Positions 30,401-43,539 of a DNA stretch of 64,000 nt are shown here, piece by piece; position 1 is the stretch's first letter; each line of letters starts with the position of its first letter. A program made the translations under genes and the position numbers. This stretch comes from Ricinus communis (lineage: Eukaryota; Streptophyta; Magnoliopsida; Malpighiales; Euphorbiaceae), in the NCBI RefSeq assembly GCF_019578655.1, contig NC_063265.1, forward strand, positions 17,656,285-17,720,284, read 5' to 3'. Below the pieces are notes generated by a model. The model made no database searches. It was not told where the DNA came from and saw only the letters and a list, made by a program, of their open reading frames with translations.

Positions 30401-33400
30401 TCCCCTTTCCTCTCCCCTTTCCATAAACACGCCTAGCAAGATCCAAAGACTCACAAGTCATAATCCAATTTTTTGGACCCTGGATGAGTATCGCAAATGA
30501 AAGTCATGAAGGTTGGGGTTTGGGAGGACATCTCTGAAAAGTGAAAGAGTGGAATGCAGGAGAAGTCCAGGAAAAGTCCATACAACACTCCAAATGTTAC
30601 ACTTCCTCAACCTCCATTTTTTTATTGGCCTACATCGAAGGCATCATGAAAATCAAGCAATATTCAATAACTTTAACAATTAGCAGGCAAACCTGTAGAC
30701 TAGGAGCCCTAGGTGCCTCAAATGGTGACTTAACTGGACTGGACATTATACAATTCTTTTTATTCGTGAAATTATTCTCTAAAGTCTTGAGGAACCTCCC
30801 CAATGAGGCAACTTTTTTTATGTTGAACTAGGAATTTGAGAAATAAAGAAGAGTGAATCATCACAATCTCAAGGAGTTCTTAATCTGACTTTTTAAGCAA
30901 TTAAAATTAGACATTAGGGGAAAACAAGAAGAGAAGCAAGTTAATTGTTTTAATGGCTGCAAGTCATTATCAATATGTTTTTATTATGCTGTTTGACAAG
31001 AGACAGTTATGACTAGCAGAACCAGCATATGAAAATGAAAAGCTATTCCTTCTGATATTCAATACTGCAAATGAAGGTAAACTGTAAAATATCGAACTGC
31101 AACTAATACAAGAATAAAACATAACCAACAGTTGAGATGTTCTACCTTCCAAAGTTCCTTTTTAGCTTCAGGCTGTTCTGCAAAAATAAAATCAGACCCA
31201 TTGTGCTCAGAAGCGATTTTCTGAACTATCAGTGTTTGCTCACGTGCATAGGCCTCTAACATACAATAAACCGGAGATATATATTAGAAAAGAATAACAG
31301 CTAACAAGAGGCAAAAGGAAGAAAAGAAAGCTTAAAGAATGCAGAAATCATGATGCAGTCATTTAAGAACAGACACAGTAAAGCAGAAAAAGTAATGACC
31401 TTTGTCCCTTAAGAAGAATGAACATTAAAGTTCATGTTACAGAAACAGTATATCATGAATCTTTGATATTGTCTTGTATCTTTTCTTACTTTAAAATGTA
31501 GATAGTCCTATATGTAGCCTACATGTAAAAACAGCAAATTTTATCACTCACGATCTACTAAGCTGCTATCATCACTTATTTTATTTAATGTTGTAGATGC
31601 TTTTATTGAAAAGAAGTACAACTCAGCAGTAATGGGCGTTAAATTCAGTATTCCTGCTTAATTAGGATTTCCCTTTTAAATATATCTCTATTAATTAGGC
31701 AGTAGCATTATCGTTTCCTATTTAAAGATAAATGCTTGTTAGGTAGTTTTCCTAAAGAAGGACTCTTACCTTCTTATAATTCCTATTTAAAGGAGCAGCT
31801 GATATTCAAAAAAAAAAACTATCTATATTTTCAGTCAAAAAACAAAAAAGAGTAGGGCCAAACTTTGGAAACAAGGGAAATCAAGAAGTTTTCCTGTTAA
31901 CCGACCTGTGACAAAGATCCTATTCGCAGGCCCTTAACACTTAATTATTATCATTAGAGCGAAACTTTGGAGTGACCCAGAATGTGGGCAAAGCTGAAGA
32001 CCTACCCTGAATAGAAACAAGACATACTTTAGAAGAAAAGGACATTGTTTCTCACCTGTGCCTACGAACTCAAACATCAAGGTAGGAACTTCAGGTAAAT
32101 TCTTCCCATTAGCAATATTTATAGCCCTCACTTGAACCTCGTCCAGAAGTTCTACCCTTGACACCTAAATGATCAGAAGTCATTGATAAACTAAATTCTA
32201 GAATAACTTTGTATTTGAAGTCCTACCTGTATGCCAGACAGCATAGTGGCAATGGCAACATCTGCTGCATCCTTAATTGTAGGAAAATTACACATTGCAA
32301 CCTGCATGATTTTATATCAATCAACAAAATGTATTATAATAAGACTATTCAGAAGAGGATAAAATATCAGAAACAAAAATATTAAGAAAAGAACTGTCAT
32401 TTAAAGAGTGATTTATGCCTTAGCCCTTGGAGTGAGATTCCCATGCTCCAACTAACAGAACTTTTGAATAGAATTTAACAAATTTTATACATGAGGGAAT
32501 AATAAAAGTTTACTCCATATAAGTACGAAAACTGTGAAGACTTTAAGTACCTACTAATGAGAAATAAAAGACAACCATCATTTGCTTCACTTGGTAACAA
32601 CAAAAAAGAAAAAAAAGAATTCGCTTAATCCCTGATAAATGGGTTTGGGTAGAACTCATTCCCAAAGCTAGCTCATCAGAAGAGGGTGTCCAATCCACAT
32701 ATGTATACTATAATAGCCCAGTAACTTATAGATGTGGGACAAATCCAACTTCTAACACCCTCTTCACGCTTAGTGTGTCATACAAACAGGCCGAGTCCAA
32801 ACCCATCATCGCAGACAAAAGATCAGCTCTGATACTATGATAAATGGATTTGGGTAGAAAAGGGTGCCTAATCCACATATATACACTATAACAGCCCAGT
32901 ACCTTATTGATATGGGACAACTACAACTTCTAACAATCCCAAAGTTAACTGTTCTTTTCAGCTTCATTTTGCCTATGGAAACATGACTGATTCCCTATGA
33001 CAGTAGGCTACCTCTTATGTCTGAATTACCTCACTTGTGGATGAGGAGTTGCCTCCGGTCCCTAGGCAGCACCTTAAGGTGCATGGAGTTGTCTTACTCC
33101 AGATATTGCACCTCTTGCTCATCTACGTCACCCAAATTCTTCAATTTATATTCAGCAAAATCACTCAAATTTAACAAGGTTGCTACTGCTACATTTCAAT
33201 ATATAACAGGCAAGTTTTTCTACTTGATAACTAGATAAAACTTTACTAAACTAGTTGTAAAAATTAAAATAAGATACAGAACTTTCTTAGAAAGTAAATT
33301 GCTAATTCTGATTAAATCTCCACAAAATTTGGCCAAAAAATACATTATTGATGCAAAATCAAAAGCTAAGTAATATTTTTGGTACAAGCTCAAGTTCAAT

Positions 33401-36400
33401 ACATGCACTTAAATTTGCTAGTAAGTCAAACTCATTATTGAATTACAGCATAACTAATTAGATCTTATTTCATAAAAGCAAAATCATTTAGCTTTAAGCT
33501 TTATATTAATAAGACCACATTGCTAACTTATTGTATACATTTTCCGAACCTGTGTGACTAGAAAAGGATGTAAATCTGCATTCAGAATCCAATAATTTAT
33601 GCACTAAGTAAAATTACTATAACCTATCTTAATTAATGCAACTACTTTAGAAAATATATTACCTAATTATGATGTAAATAATTTTAATAATATATTAACA
33701 AAACTAATTGAGAAAAATTAAAATTAAGTGATATTGCTGATAGATGATAAAGTTGAGTAACTACAAGGAAATCAACAATGAGTTCAATGATTATGGACGA
33801 AATTTAGCTCTTCCTGTTCCAGTGCTTATTTGATGAATAAAAGACATGCAAACAGCATCTCTTCACTCACAAGGCAACATGTGCTGTGCCTCTGGATAGG
33901 ATAGGATAGACTAAAGTCAAGTATGAGAACACATTCCAATGAGGATCATACACTAGGATTATCATGATAACACCAAAATAATTCTAAAAGCAGTTCTTAT
34001 TATCTGAAGTAAACAAGCACATAGAATAGCAAATTAAGGAAGTTTTCCACCAAAGAACAGCCGGATACCACGGAATGCTGTGGAATTTTCTGAAGCCGTA
34101 GAGTGACTTCTGTTATTATGCCAAGTGTTCCTTCACTTCCAATCACCAAACGAGTCAAATCATACCTAAATTATGCAAAATGCACTAAGCTCAAGGACCA
34201 GTAACAGGTAAAAGAGAAAAAAGAAATCAATCCTCTAATCATGCCATCAAACAAAGCTACTTAATATCAATGAGATTCAGAAGTAATCAAGGTTTGTGCA
34301 GAAGCAAAATAATCATGGCAACCATTGCAAGAACAGAAGAAACTTGGGATGAGATTATAAAGTTATATAAACTGAAGTTTTAGGCCAAATATACCAAGAA
34401 GTTTTTTTGCATTTCTTTCACTTTCTGATGATGCCCCCATATAGTGATCAGGATCAAAATTTCAGATCAATATAGAGGCTGCCTCCAAATTCACCAGTAC
34501 ACTTCTATCGGAATACCTTATTCTAATTGCTTACCTTTCACATATAAATAAGAAGAACAAACGGGTAAAAGATGAAATAAGATCTCACCCTGCAGCACTC
34601 TTTCGAGCTCGAGAAGCTGTCTTTACAACATCTCCATTGGCAAGAATTACCTGGAGCAAAAATAATGTTAAATTATCGAGCATCACAACAGAGAAACCAT
34701 AGTTGAAAGGGATTGAGCAAACCTTGAGACTGATGACATTATCTCGCATAGTTCCATACCTACATGCTAAAAGCAGAATTGTTCAATCCAAAACAAATAT
34801 GACCATTCAAATAGTTCTTTGCCAGTATCTTATTTTCTAATTTTCAGAAGAAAAAAAACTGTGTAAAAAACAACAAAAGCAAAACAAATAGATCAGAAAT
34901 CAAAGTAAAATCAAATATGTTACAGGCAAACCATATAATTTCAACCATGCCATGCACCATATCTATAGTTCTGTCGAAAAGTATTATTTCAAGGTGTCCA
35001 CCTAAAAGAATGGCAAGGTTAACCTCAGTCGCTCTGGTGCACAAGTTCCTTGTTAAAGCAGCTAGTCCTGAATTTGTTGCTTGAAGGAATTCCTACAATA
35101 GAGAAGACATATGGGGTCCATATATGACACTGGAATGACCTATGCCCTGAGCATGCCAGGAAAAGCAATATCCAAATGGTTGTTCAAGGAAAAAACTGCT
35201 ACACAAGAATGGAGATACATATGGATGATCCGAATTAAATATGATACAATTAGTACTCAAAATACATACAACTAACGTTTACTTTTTGAGAGCTAATTTA
35301 CATGAAATAATACCACTCGATAAATGAATTGAAGACAGTTAATTAAGTACAGCAACTACCTTACAGCTAAAGAACCAGAGCAACGGGTAGCACACATTCC
35401 TCCAATTGTTGCACCAGGCCCTGCTTGTCAATAGATGTGAAGATGATATTATTAATCACAAAATGAACAAAAGAAATTTTAGTATCCTAGCAGGCTCTTT
35501 ATTTCTTACACATTCGGAGCAAAATAAACAAAACCATTGCCAACAGTCATATTGTGGCATTGTCAAGTAATGGTAGGAAAAATCTGGTCAAGAGCTGAAG
35601 CATTTGCAAATAACTTTCAGACCCCAATGAACCATACTATGACACTCCCATAAATATGTTCCATTGCAAGGTGAAAAATGCTAAAAGATACCTGGATCAA
35701 GGGGGAAAAAAAGACCATAAGGCTCCAAGTATTCATTGAGCTCCATCCATCCTATTCCAGGCTCAACAACCACATCCATGTCCTCAATATGCAGTGCTTT
35801 AACACTCTAAAATTTGAACAAGAAATTCCATATAAAATCAAAACAAAGAACTTCCAAGAAATAATATATGTTTGATGCATGTAGAAGATGAACTAACATA
35901 GTCTAAAATCATTGATGGATATGATTGCATTAAATAGGAGGCTAAAAAATCCCAGTCAACAGCACATTCTAAGAGGAAGATGGAGAGGCAGGGGGAAGAA
36001 AAGAAATTAAAGAGATTTTACAACTCGCAAGAAACAGGTCCAAAGTTGACTTTGCATAAGTGTCTTACCTTTTCTTGTATCATCACAAGCAAAATATGAC
36101 GGTTTATAGCAGCAAGTTAAGTGACTACTCCAAAGAAAAGCAATACTTGGAGCAAATGGCAGAAAAAAGATTATATTTGGAGCTAACTACACAAAGATTA
36201 TTTTAGTACTTTTTAACACATACCTTCATCAATGACATGTCAATACAAACACCACCATGAGGTGATAAGGTGTGACCCTCAATTGATGTAGCTCCACCAT
36301 AAGGTACAATAGGGACCTGATTAGACAAAATAATCCTGTTTAAGACTTTGTTTTAATTTTCAAAATATTATTAAACACCAAAGACGCAACACATAAGGGG

Positions 36401-37905
36401 AAAAATCACATTTAAATCCCTTCCATTGTCCGTTTTAAATTCTAGATTGAGAAAACAATGTATAATTATCACATTCAACTAGTGGATCAACAAGCACCAA
36501 GCCTGCGACTTACATGCTCAGCAGTATCAATTAAAACAGGAAGTCAAGTCCTTAATGGCAAGAGCTCTCTATAATCAATTAAAAGACAATAAATTTAAAT
36601 ATTTGTCCAGAATCTTTAAGAAAGTTTATGAGAAACAAACAGTTCAGACCTTATACTTGTCACAACATTTGACAATATTGGAAACGTCCTCTTCTGACCT
36701 GGATGAAACCAAAACTGACTCAATATGCATTCTGAAAAAAAAGAAGCTACATGATACAATATATCATTGATAATGAGAAGTGCTTGTGTACAATTCTATG
36801 GATTAGTACACAAAGCTCTCCTGTTATTCTGATAATGCATGCAATATTTGTATAGAAATATCCAAGACAATTGTTTAAATTCTCCAAAAAACACTAGTTT
36901 TCATTGACTAAAAAATCAACCAGCTTGTAGTTATTTGGATTAACCATTTGCAAGAATCAATTCTTGGAAAATCATGTCATTTACTGAAAGCTTCAGTTTC
37001 TTTCAAAGTTTTTTTTTAAAAGCCTTTGTGTTTTCATTTTCCCTTTTCGTAAGTTGAAAGAAATGAATTCTAGCAATGTCTGTAACCTTTTCAAACAAGA
37101 GAATTGACTAATAGAATTGAACTATTGCTTTTTTTTTTTAAAGACTGTCCAAACACGACGTAACTGAACAGAGGGAAAAATTTCATTCAAACAAATGATC
37201 AATTAGAAAAGAAACAACAAAAATTTAATAACTTTCAAGGTGAATAAAGTATCAATCTCACCTTGGAAAAACAACAACGTCAGGTACATTAACTGCTTTA
37301 TGAAAACTGTTCTGTGGCTTTCCGTGAAAATACCTTTCATCATAATCCAATGTCATGTCATCCTGTAACACTCTTGTTAATGCAATCATAATCCGTACAA
37401 ATTAAATTCACTGCCTAATGCAATCCCCAGTTTGCTAAAAAGAATTAAGGAAAAAGAAACAAAAATATATTGCATTTACCCGACAGATAGCTTTTAATTC
37501 ATCAATAAGCTGCTGAGGAACTTTCTTGTGAGTACCTTTGACCACAAAATCAGTACTATTTTTGCCTCCTATTCTAAAACAGTCAACACTGTATTATTAT
37601 AAGAAAACAATTAAAGCAAAAAAAAAAAAAGAAGAACCAATTAAAACTTTTCATTAGAAAAAAAAAAATGTGACGGACCGAGAATCGAGATTAGAGGCGT
37701 CACAGAGAGAAAGCTGAGGTTGGAAATAAAAGGCAAGCGATCCAGCAGAGACGGTGGCAGCGACAGTGAAGGGAAGCAGCAGAAATGGCGTTTTTGCTGT
37801 TGTTGTTGATTGAGGCCTGATATTGTGGAAATAAGCACTGGCCACATTTCCGTATGAAGTTTTGGAGGCAGAGCGCAAGCGAGATAGCCAAGACGCAAAA
37901 GCCAT
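27451..37905 (-). CDS. DLD: D-lactate dehydrogenase (cytochrome), mitochondrial, FAD-linked
   Basis: Oxidises D-lactate, the end product of the glyoxalase route from methylglyoxal, to pyruvate and passes electrons to cytochrome c. Eighteen exons, all GT-AG and in frame, 555 aa: 37905-37679, 37573-37480, 37362-37262, 36698-36650, 36316-36224, 35806-35692, 35420-35360, 34759-34723, 34650-34589, 34165-34069, 32301-32227, 32164-32056, 31255-31146, 29953-29891, 28746-28667, 28539-28409, 28143-28100, 27570-27451. The N-terminus ([15 protein letters not shown]) is Arg/Ser-rich with no acidic residues, as in a mitochondrial presequence. FAD-binding PCMH motifs include [36 protein letters not shown] and [11 protein letters not shown]. 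The C-terminal FAD-oxidase domain has HAGDGNFHT and ends [15 protein letters not shown], then HVCF. It corresponds along its length to Arabidopsis At5g06580, recalled from memory. Confidence 0.96.
32633..32935 (-). mobile_element. Complete TRIM retrotransposon in intron 10 of DLD
   Basis: The element is 303 bp, read on the minus strand. The 5' LTR is 32935-32838 (98 bp) and the 3' LTR 32757-32633 (125 bp). Both begin TGTTAGAAGTTG and end CATTTATCA. Directly after the 5' LTR comes TAGTATCAGAGC (32837-32826), one base off the initiator-Met tRNA primer-binding site. A purine-rich GCGTGAAGAGGG precedes the 3' LTR. The element is flanked by a perfect 5-bp duplication, ATCCC, at 32628-32632 and 32936-32940. 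The 3' LTR carries about 27 bp absent from the 5' LTR. There is no coding capacity, as expected for TRIMs. Confidence 0.88.
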
Positions 37906-40119
37906 CGGCTCCTTCTTCTTCTTCTTCTTTTTCTGTGTTTTTCTTTGGGAGGTGGTAGTCTATAGTGCAGTCTAGATTACAGAGATTGAAGATAAGGGTT
38001 ATAGAAGAATGAGCCGACTAAAGAGTGGAAGTATGGAACTTCTTCGATATTGCCCTTCTCAAATTTAATATTAATTTTTAGAAAAAATAGTCAAAAATGT
38101 TCAGCCACTGGCATGTTTACTGATACCTGCTATGCTAACCATATCTGTTACTGCTTGTAAAGAGGAAATGCAAAGTGATTCACGATACTGCACTGTACGG
38201 CACACATAAAATTTTCTGAATCACTCGAGACATCTAGTTCAAGTATATAAGAGCATTTCTTGAGTTTAAGCCATTGCTCCCCGTTAAGGATGCTTATCAA
38301 AGATATAAAAAATAATATAAAATAAGATTTTCTGAGTAATAGACACGAAATATTTACAAAGAGTATTAAATAAAAAATGAGTAAGATTTCTGATTTAATC
38401 TTTTAATACTAGACACTTTAATATTCTGATCAAAAAGTTAAACCATAAAATCAAGTTTTATATTTTTCTAATAAAAAAATATGAAACTATTAATAGAATG
38501 AAATTATTTTTCATAATTAATAATATATTCAGTGAATTAAGAAAATTATTAAATATTAAAAATATTAATTCATTAAATCCAAAAACAGCAAAAATGATAA
38601 AATAGTATATAATTAATATATCTAAGGTAATTTTACATATGTAAATTTAAATTCAATATAATAATATATAATAAAATTCCATTTATTTTATTTATAAATG
38701 GATTCATATATGGTAATAAAATTAATCTTGATTTAAAATATTTTACAATAAGAAAAATATAAAAAAAGAAAAAAATATTAAATAAATTTATTACAAAATA
38801 TATTAACTTACTAATATATATTTATTTTTATTAAAATTTAATTAATTATTAGTATATTATATTTAATCTATTTCATTTCAAAACCAAATAAGAAAATTTA
38901 GATTATTCTATAAAATTATTCTTTTCAACTAAACACAATCTGAAAAAAAAAATCTATAAATAATTAGTATTTTTTTAAACATTCTCTAACAATTGTTTTC
39001 CAGATTTTATTGATTATTAAATAATAAAAATCTGATGAAAAACGAAACTAATTTCTCAAAAATCTATTATTAGTTAATAAAAGGTATTAAATAATATAAA
39101 AGAATCAATTGTATATAGATTAATGGAGTTTATCAAATCACCCACAGATGAAAGTATTTTTTTCCAAAAGAGGCCTCGACTATTATTGCAGTACATCAGC
39201 ATCCCTAAACTTGATTAATTGCCACTATTATTTCATATGATGAGAAGATCCCGTGGCTATTTTGCCAAAAAAAAGAAACAAAAGAGAGAATTGACGTAAA
39301 ACATAAATCATAACTTCTATTTCAAGAAAAATAAAAATTAGTTTGATTACTTCTGAAAACAATAGCACTTTAATCTTTACATTACATTTCAGTCCATCAC
39401 TTTAAAATAAATTCATTTTCCAACCCTCATTTCTCAAATTAAAATGACATTTCAGTCCTTCTTTGTCCACCATATAACAACTAAAAAAAGAAATTACATT
39501 TTGAGAAATTTAAGAATTGAAAATATCATTAAAAATAAAAAATTAAGAATTACTATACATTATTAGGCTAACTAAAAAATTATATTGAAAATTGAAGAAC
39601 CAGAAACAAATCACAGATTAAAAATGATTGAAACATCACTAGTGCTTTACGCTTGCAGGCAGATCAACTTAATATTATCCATTTTCTGCATTCTCCTCAT
39701 GCTATGAACATCATCAACCAGAACTCTAAATAAGAAGTGATCATACTCTGAACAACAAATCTGGCATGAAAATACAATCTGCCACCATTATATGACCTTG
39801 TATCATAGAGAGAAAGAAAAAGGTTTAGTATTGAACCAAAGAGCTACATGAATTGCAATCCAAATGCATATTGGTATTAAAGGGAGCAAGCAAGAATCAG
39901 AAAGCTGTCTTGCTGATAATGATCACCAAGTCATCCTTGCAAAAATTAGAATAATTTTGCTCTCCTTCCATCACTAAATCTGCATTGTCTTTTCCTTTTA
40001 TCTCTCTGCGGCTTGAATCCTAATTCAACTTCCAAATAATCTGGAATCTACCGAGATTATGTATATATAAAGAGATAGAGAAAACCACTACTTGGTCTCT
40101 GCATTAGCTTCATGATCAG
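37906..40119. other. Intergenic between DLD and the SPX-RING gene
   Basis: Starts with the DLD promoter and leader (a CTT-repeat-rich strip at 37911-37930, antisense to the leader). Then about 1.2 kb of very AT-rich sequence without coding features. The last part should be the 3' UTR and flank of the SPX-RING gene. Confidence 0.5.
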
Positions 40120-43100
40120 TCAATACCCAATTGCATATTTCGTCTGTAGATCCCAATAGTCCTTCGTTTGTTTTACGATCTCAGCACGTTCAGCGAACAT
40201 CCTCTCCTTCCAATGGTCTTTGCACCTGTTAGGTCTCTGATAGTTATTGGTGAACTTTACTGATAAATTTAACAAAAAGAAAGAAGCAGATTCTTCTCAT
40301 TTCTTCACCTTGTTTTCAATAGCAGGTCCAGTTCCAACATATGCACCGAATTAGCATATACTCCAGCCTGCACAGGATATGAAAGAAACTTGATGTTACA
40401 TTTACATGTAAGAAGATTCAATTCACTTCAATATATACTTGGAGTGACATATACAGATAATGAACATTGCTTTTCCTGGATAATCATTGGTCATCATAGA
40501 AGATTGCTAAGTGTTGATTGGTTAATTAAAAATATTACACCTATATGAATTAATATGGAAATATGTGAAGTACAAATAGTTCAGATCTATTAGCAACAAG
40601 AAGTAGATTCACCTAGTCAATTTATTTCAGTTCTCATCCCAAATAACAATTTAATAATGACTTGACTGAACACCTACCAAAGATTAGAATTTGGGGATGT
40701 AGCTACAGAACTATAAGTTATAACTCTCCCTTTTAAAGCAATAACCAATTCTTGGCATAATAAAAAGACAGATGTGGACTTAAATTGACATTGGTAAGAA
40801 AATAGCTACTCATATTCCTAAAGCCAAACCAGTGAACCACTCATCCTACTGAATTTCGAAGTTTCCTTGGTTCCATACATCTTATCTTTCATCCGGCCTG
40901 AAATAGCATTTTTAGTGAATATACTCTGTCGATTCATACACCTTCCCATGCAAACTCACTGGACAGCCCTCGAGCACCTCCTATGCTATCTTAAGGGAAA
41001 ATTTGTCTAATGCCTTTCCCTCAAGCAAAATGGCTCTCTTCGTCTCCATGAATTTTCTGATGCCGATTGGGCGGGGAGTCGCCATGGTTTTACTTCTACA
41101 TCTGCATATATCATTTAGCTTGGAAGCAATCATGTTTCATGGAGTTCTTGCAAGTACTGAACAATTGCCCACTCATCTACTGAAGCAGAATATAGAGCTG
41201 TGGCTTCATCTACAGCAGAGTTAGTGTGGGCTCAGTCCCTCCTATACATCAACTCAGCGTTTCACTTGCAAAAGATCCAGCCATTTATTTTGACAGCATT
41301 CATGCTACCAATTTTTGTTCTAAGTTCTAACTGCGTGTTCTACATAAGACGAAACACATTGCACTTAATACAACTTTCTCAGAGACCAAATTAAGGCTGA
41401 ATTATTGCACATCTCACATATTTCCACAAAGGACCAGCTACCTGATGCTCTCACAAAGGCTCTTGCCAGGGTCTTCAATTTCTCTGGTCCAAGATTGGCG
41501 TCTCTAATGGAGCAACATCATGGTCAAACATGATCCCTCAATATTAGGAACTTTAATTTACCACTTGCCTAGTTTGCTGTATTCTACTGTTATACTTAGC
41601 TACATAAATATGCATGTGTAAATAGAAATAGTATGAATAAGAACAATATAGCAACCTTTTCATATTATTCTCTATATTATGTATGGACATTACTCATTAG
41701 AGAAAAAATCATCATAAGACAGGTGGATGCAAAAGTAAGCAAAAAGAGAATGAGAACACAAATACGACCATTTACAAATGTCTACAATTCTCTACAAATA
41801 ACAAGGCCAATCATCTGCATGAACGATTAAGAAAAAGAACATCAGAGGACATAAAATGCACAAGCTTCATGTCACATTGGACATATTAAACTCTCCTTGT
41901 AGGAATATGAGTATCGAAAATGTATTCCAACTCCTGCATTTTACCACCAGCCACAATCATGTATAGCCAAAATTTTGTTGGAACTCTCAACAGAGAGCAG
42001 AGATTGAATGCTAATCACAAGTACGATCCAAAATCAAAGGGAACGGGATAAACCTTTTAATTGTATAGCTTAGTCATTATTGAAAACCGATAATATATAC
42101 TCATAGCAAGAGAAGGTTGAGAGTTAGCTTGCAAAAGTCAAAAGAACCTCTGATGGCATTTCCTTCCCTAACTAAAAGTTTCAGTTTAACAAATGTCCAT
42201 TCTATAGCAATAAATTTACATGCTCACATTTAAAATTCAATAGTATCAATTGTAGATAGGGAAATGCTGTATCATATACATGCATACATACATACATTAA
42301 TGGTATACTAACCTCTCTGCACACAGGACACTTTTTATCTGGATTTGCAGTTTTAAGGCCTTGAAATATCAGTACGGAAGCAGCTGAACAGGCACAAGAC
42401 TTGCAAAACAGATGCCCACAGCTTAAAGCATATGGATTAAAAACTGTCTCCTGAAAGAGAATGACCAAAAGCAAAATAAGAAAAGACAACTGATTTTTTT
42501 TTTTTTAAATAAAAAAGTAGTATTGTTTTTCACCAGAAGCCATATCTTACCAAGCAAATGGCACAAGTTAGAGAATAATCTAGCTTAATAGAATTTGGAA
42601 GCGTGAGTGTGATGACAGGTTCTGTAGCATTAAGATCACACGAGAAATAACCACAGAATTCTCCACCATCTAAGCCATTAAAATTCAAATAAAATGCTCC
42701 CAACTCAATTAGCCAAGGTGATTGCAAAAGCTCTATGTGCTCAGCCCGTAACTTGGACTTGAAGTTCTTGCCATTGACAGATCTATGCACCTACATTGAT
42801 CACTACAAATCATCAACTCTCTTCTTTTTTTTAAGCAATCACAACGGGAAAGTAACAACTAAAAATGGATTGATCGACCAATAAGCTTTAGCTCAGTGGT
42901 ATTAGGGCATACTTTATCGTATTTCTTTAGGATCTTGAGGATAGCAATTGAATTCATGGTAACATATTTAATCAGCATTCTCCCTTCTTCTACCATAGCT
43001 TGCTGATCGTTTCTGAAGCAATGCCGTAGCCTGAGTGCATATCTCTGCATTCCTTTCGCAACATGGAGATGAAGAAGATGTCTAACTCTTGAACTAAAAC

Positions 43101-43537
43101 ATCCAGCTATATCTGAAGCTTCTTTCATCAGTTCAGTAAAGAACATCTGATCACACACTACAAAACAAAACAAAACAAAAATTCGAGCATTAGCATGCAA
43201 ACAGACATTCAGTCAGTATTCGATTATATTTTGTATTCTTTGCCATCGGGAAATGTGAAAGATCAAAAAGAAAAGGAAAGAAAAGAAAGAAGAAAAACTT
43301 ACATGGGCAAGATTGACACTGGCACCACTGAGATAATGTAGAAGAATTCTGTATTTTATTTTCTTGAACCTGTTGTTCAGTTATCCAAGAATTATTATCA
43401 TTATTATGTAAGCCTTGACAAATCCTGCAACTTTTTAAGACTTTTTTAAGTCTTTTATACTCGACATGAGAGCATTTATCTAAAAGCCATTCTTGATCTC
43501 CATGCAAATACTCCATGAATGTCTCTCCAAACTTCAT
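40120..43537 (-). CDS. SPX-RING E3 ubiquitin ligase, NLA/BAH1-like
   Basis: Ubiquitin ligase with an N-terminal SPX domain (inositol-pyrophosphate/phosphate sensing) and a C3HC4 RING. Family members such as NLA degrade phosphate and nitrate transporters and affect salicylate responses. Six exons: 43537-43303, 43157-42913, 42790-42551, 42450-42313, 40367-40309 and 40225-40120; 340 aa, all junctions in frame. I chose the ATG at 43537 because SPX proteins begin MKF; the upstream in-frame codon is GTG. SPX features include MKFGETFMEYL, the basic helix EYKRLKKVLKSC and AILKILKKYDK. The RING spans about residues 235-290 (TCAICLETVFNPYALSCGH, then CPVCRE). The tail has KDHWKERMFAERAEIVKQ and ends in IGY. 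It is closer to the Arabidopsis At2g38920 type than to NLA itself, from memory. The 1.9-kb intron 4 holds a copia fragment on the opposite strand. Confidence 0.94.
40851..41480 (+). mobile_element. Decayed Ty1/copia polyprotein fragment (RT end and RNase H)
   Basis: The plus strand, read across several frames, shows copia Pol landmarks in order. These are EFRSFLGS and RPEIAF (end of reverse transcriptase), HWTALEHLLCYLKG, DADWAGS-like, WSS, SSTEAEYRAVAS and AELVWAQSLL, then KDQLPDALTKAL. Frameshifts and stops break it. It lies antisense in intron 4 of the SPX-RING gene. No LTRs, primer site or target duplication could be assigned. Confidence 0.82.
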
Positions 43538-43539
43538 CT

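Noticed and set aside
33010..33140. A short coding-looking stretch in DLD intron 10 (minus strand [13 protein letters not shown]).
   Set aside because: Too short, with a stop directly after it, and no known family. It may be an old transposon scrap.
42885..42925. An A-box-like TTTAGCTCAGTGGTA suggesting a tRNA or SINE.
   Set aside because: It overlaps the splice donor and end of exon 2 of the SPX-RING gene, and no B box lies at the right distance.
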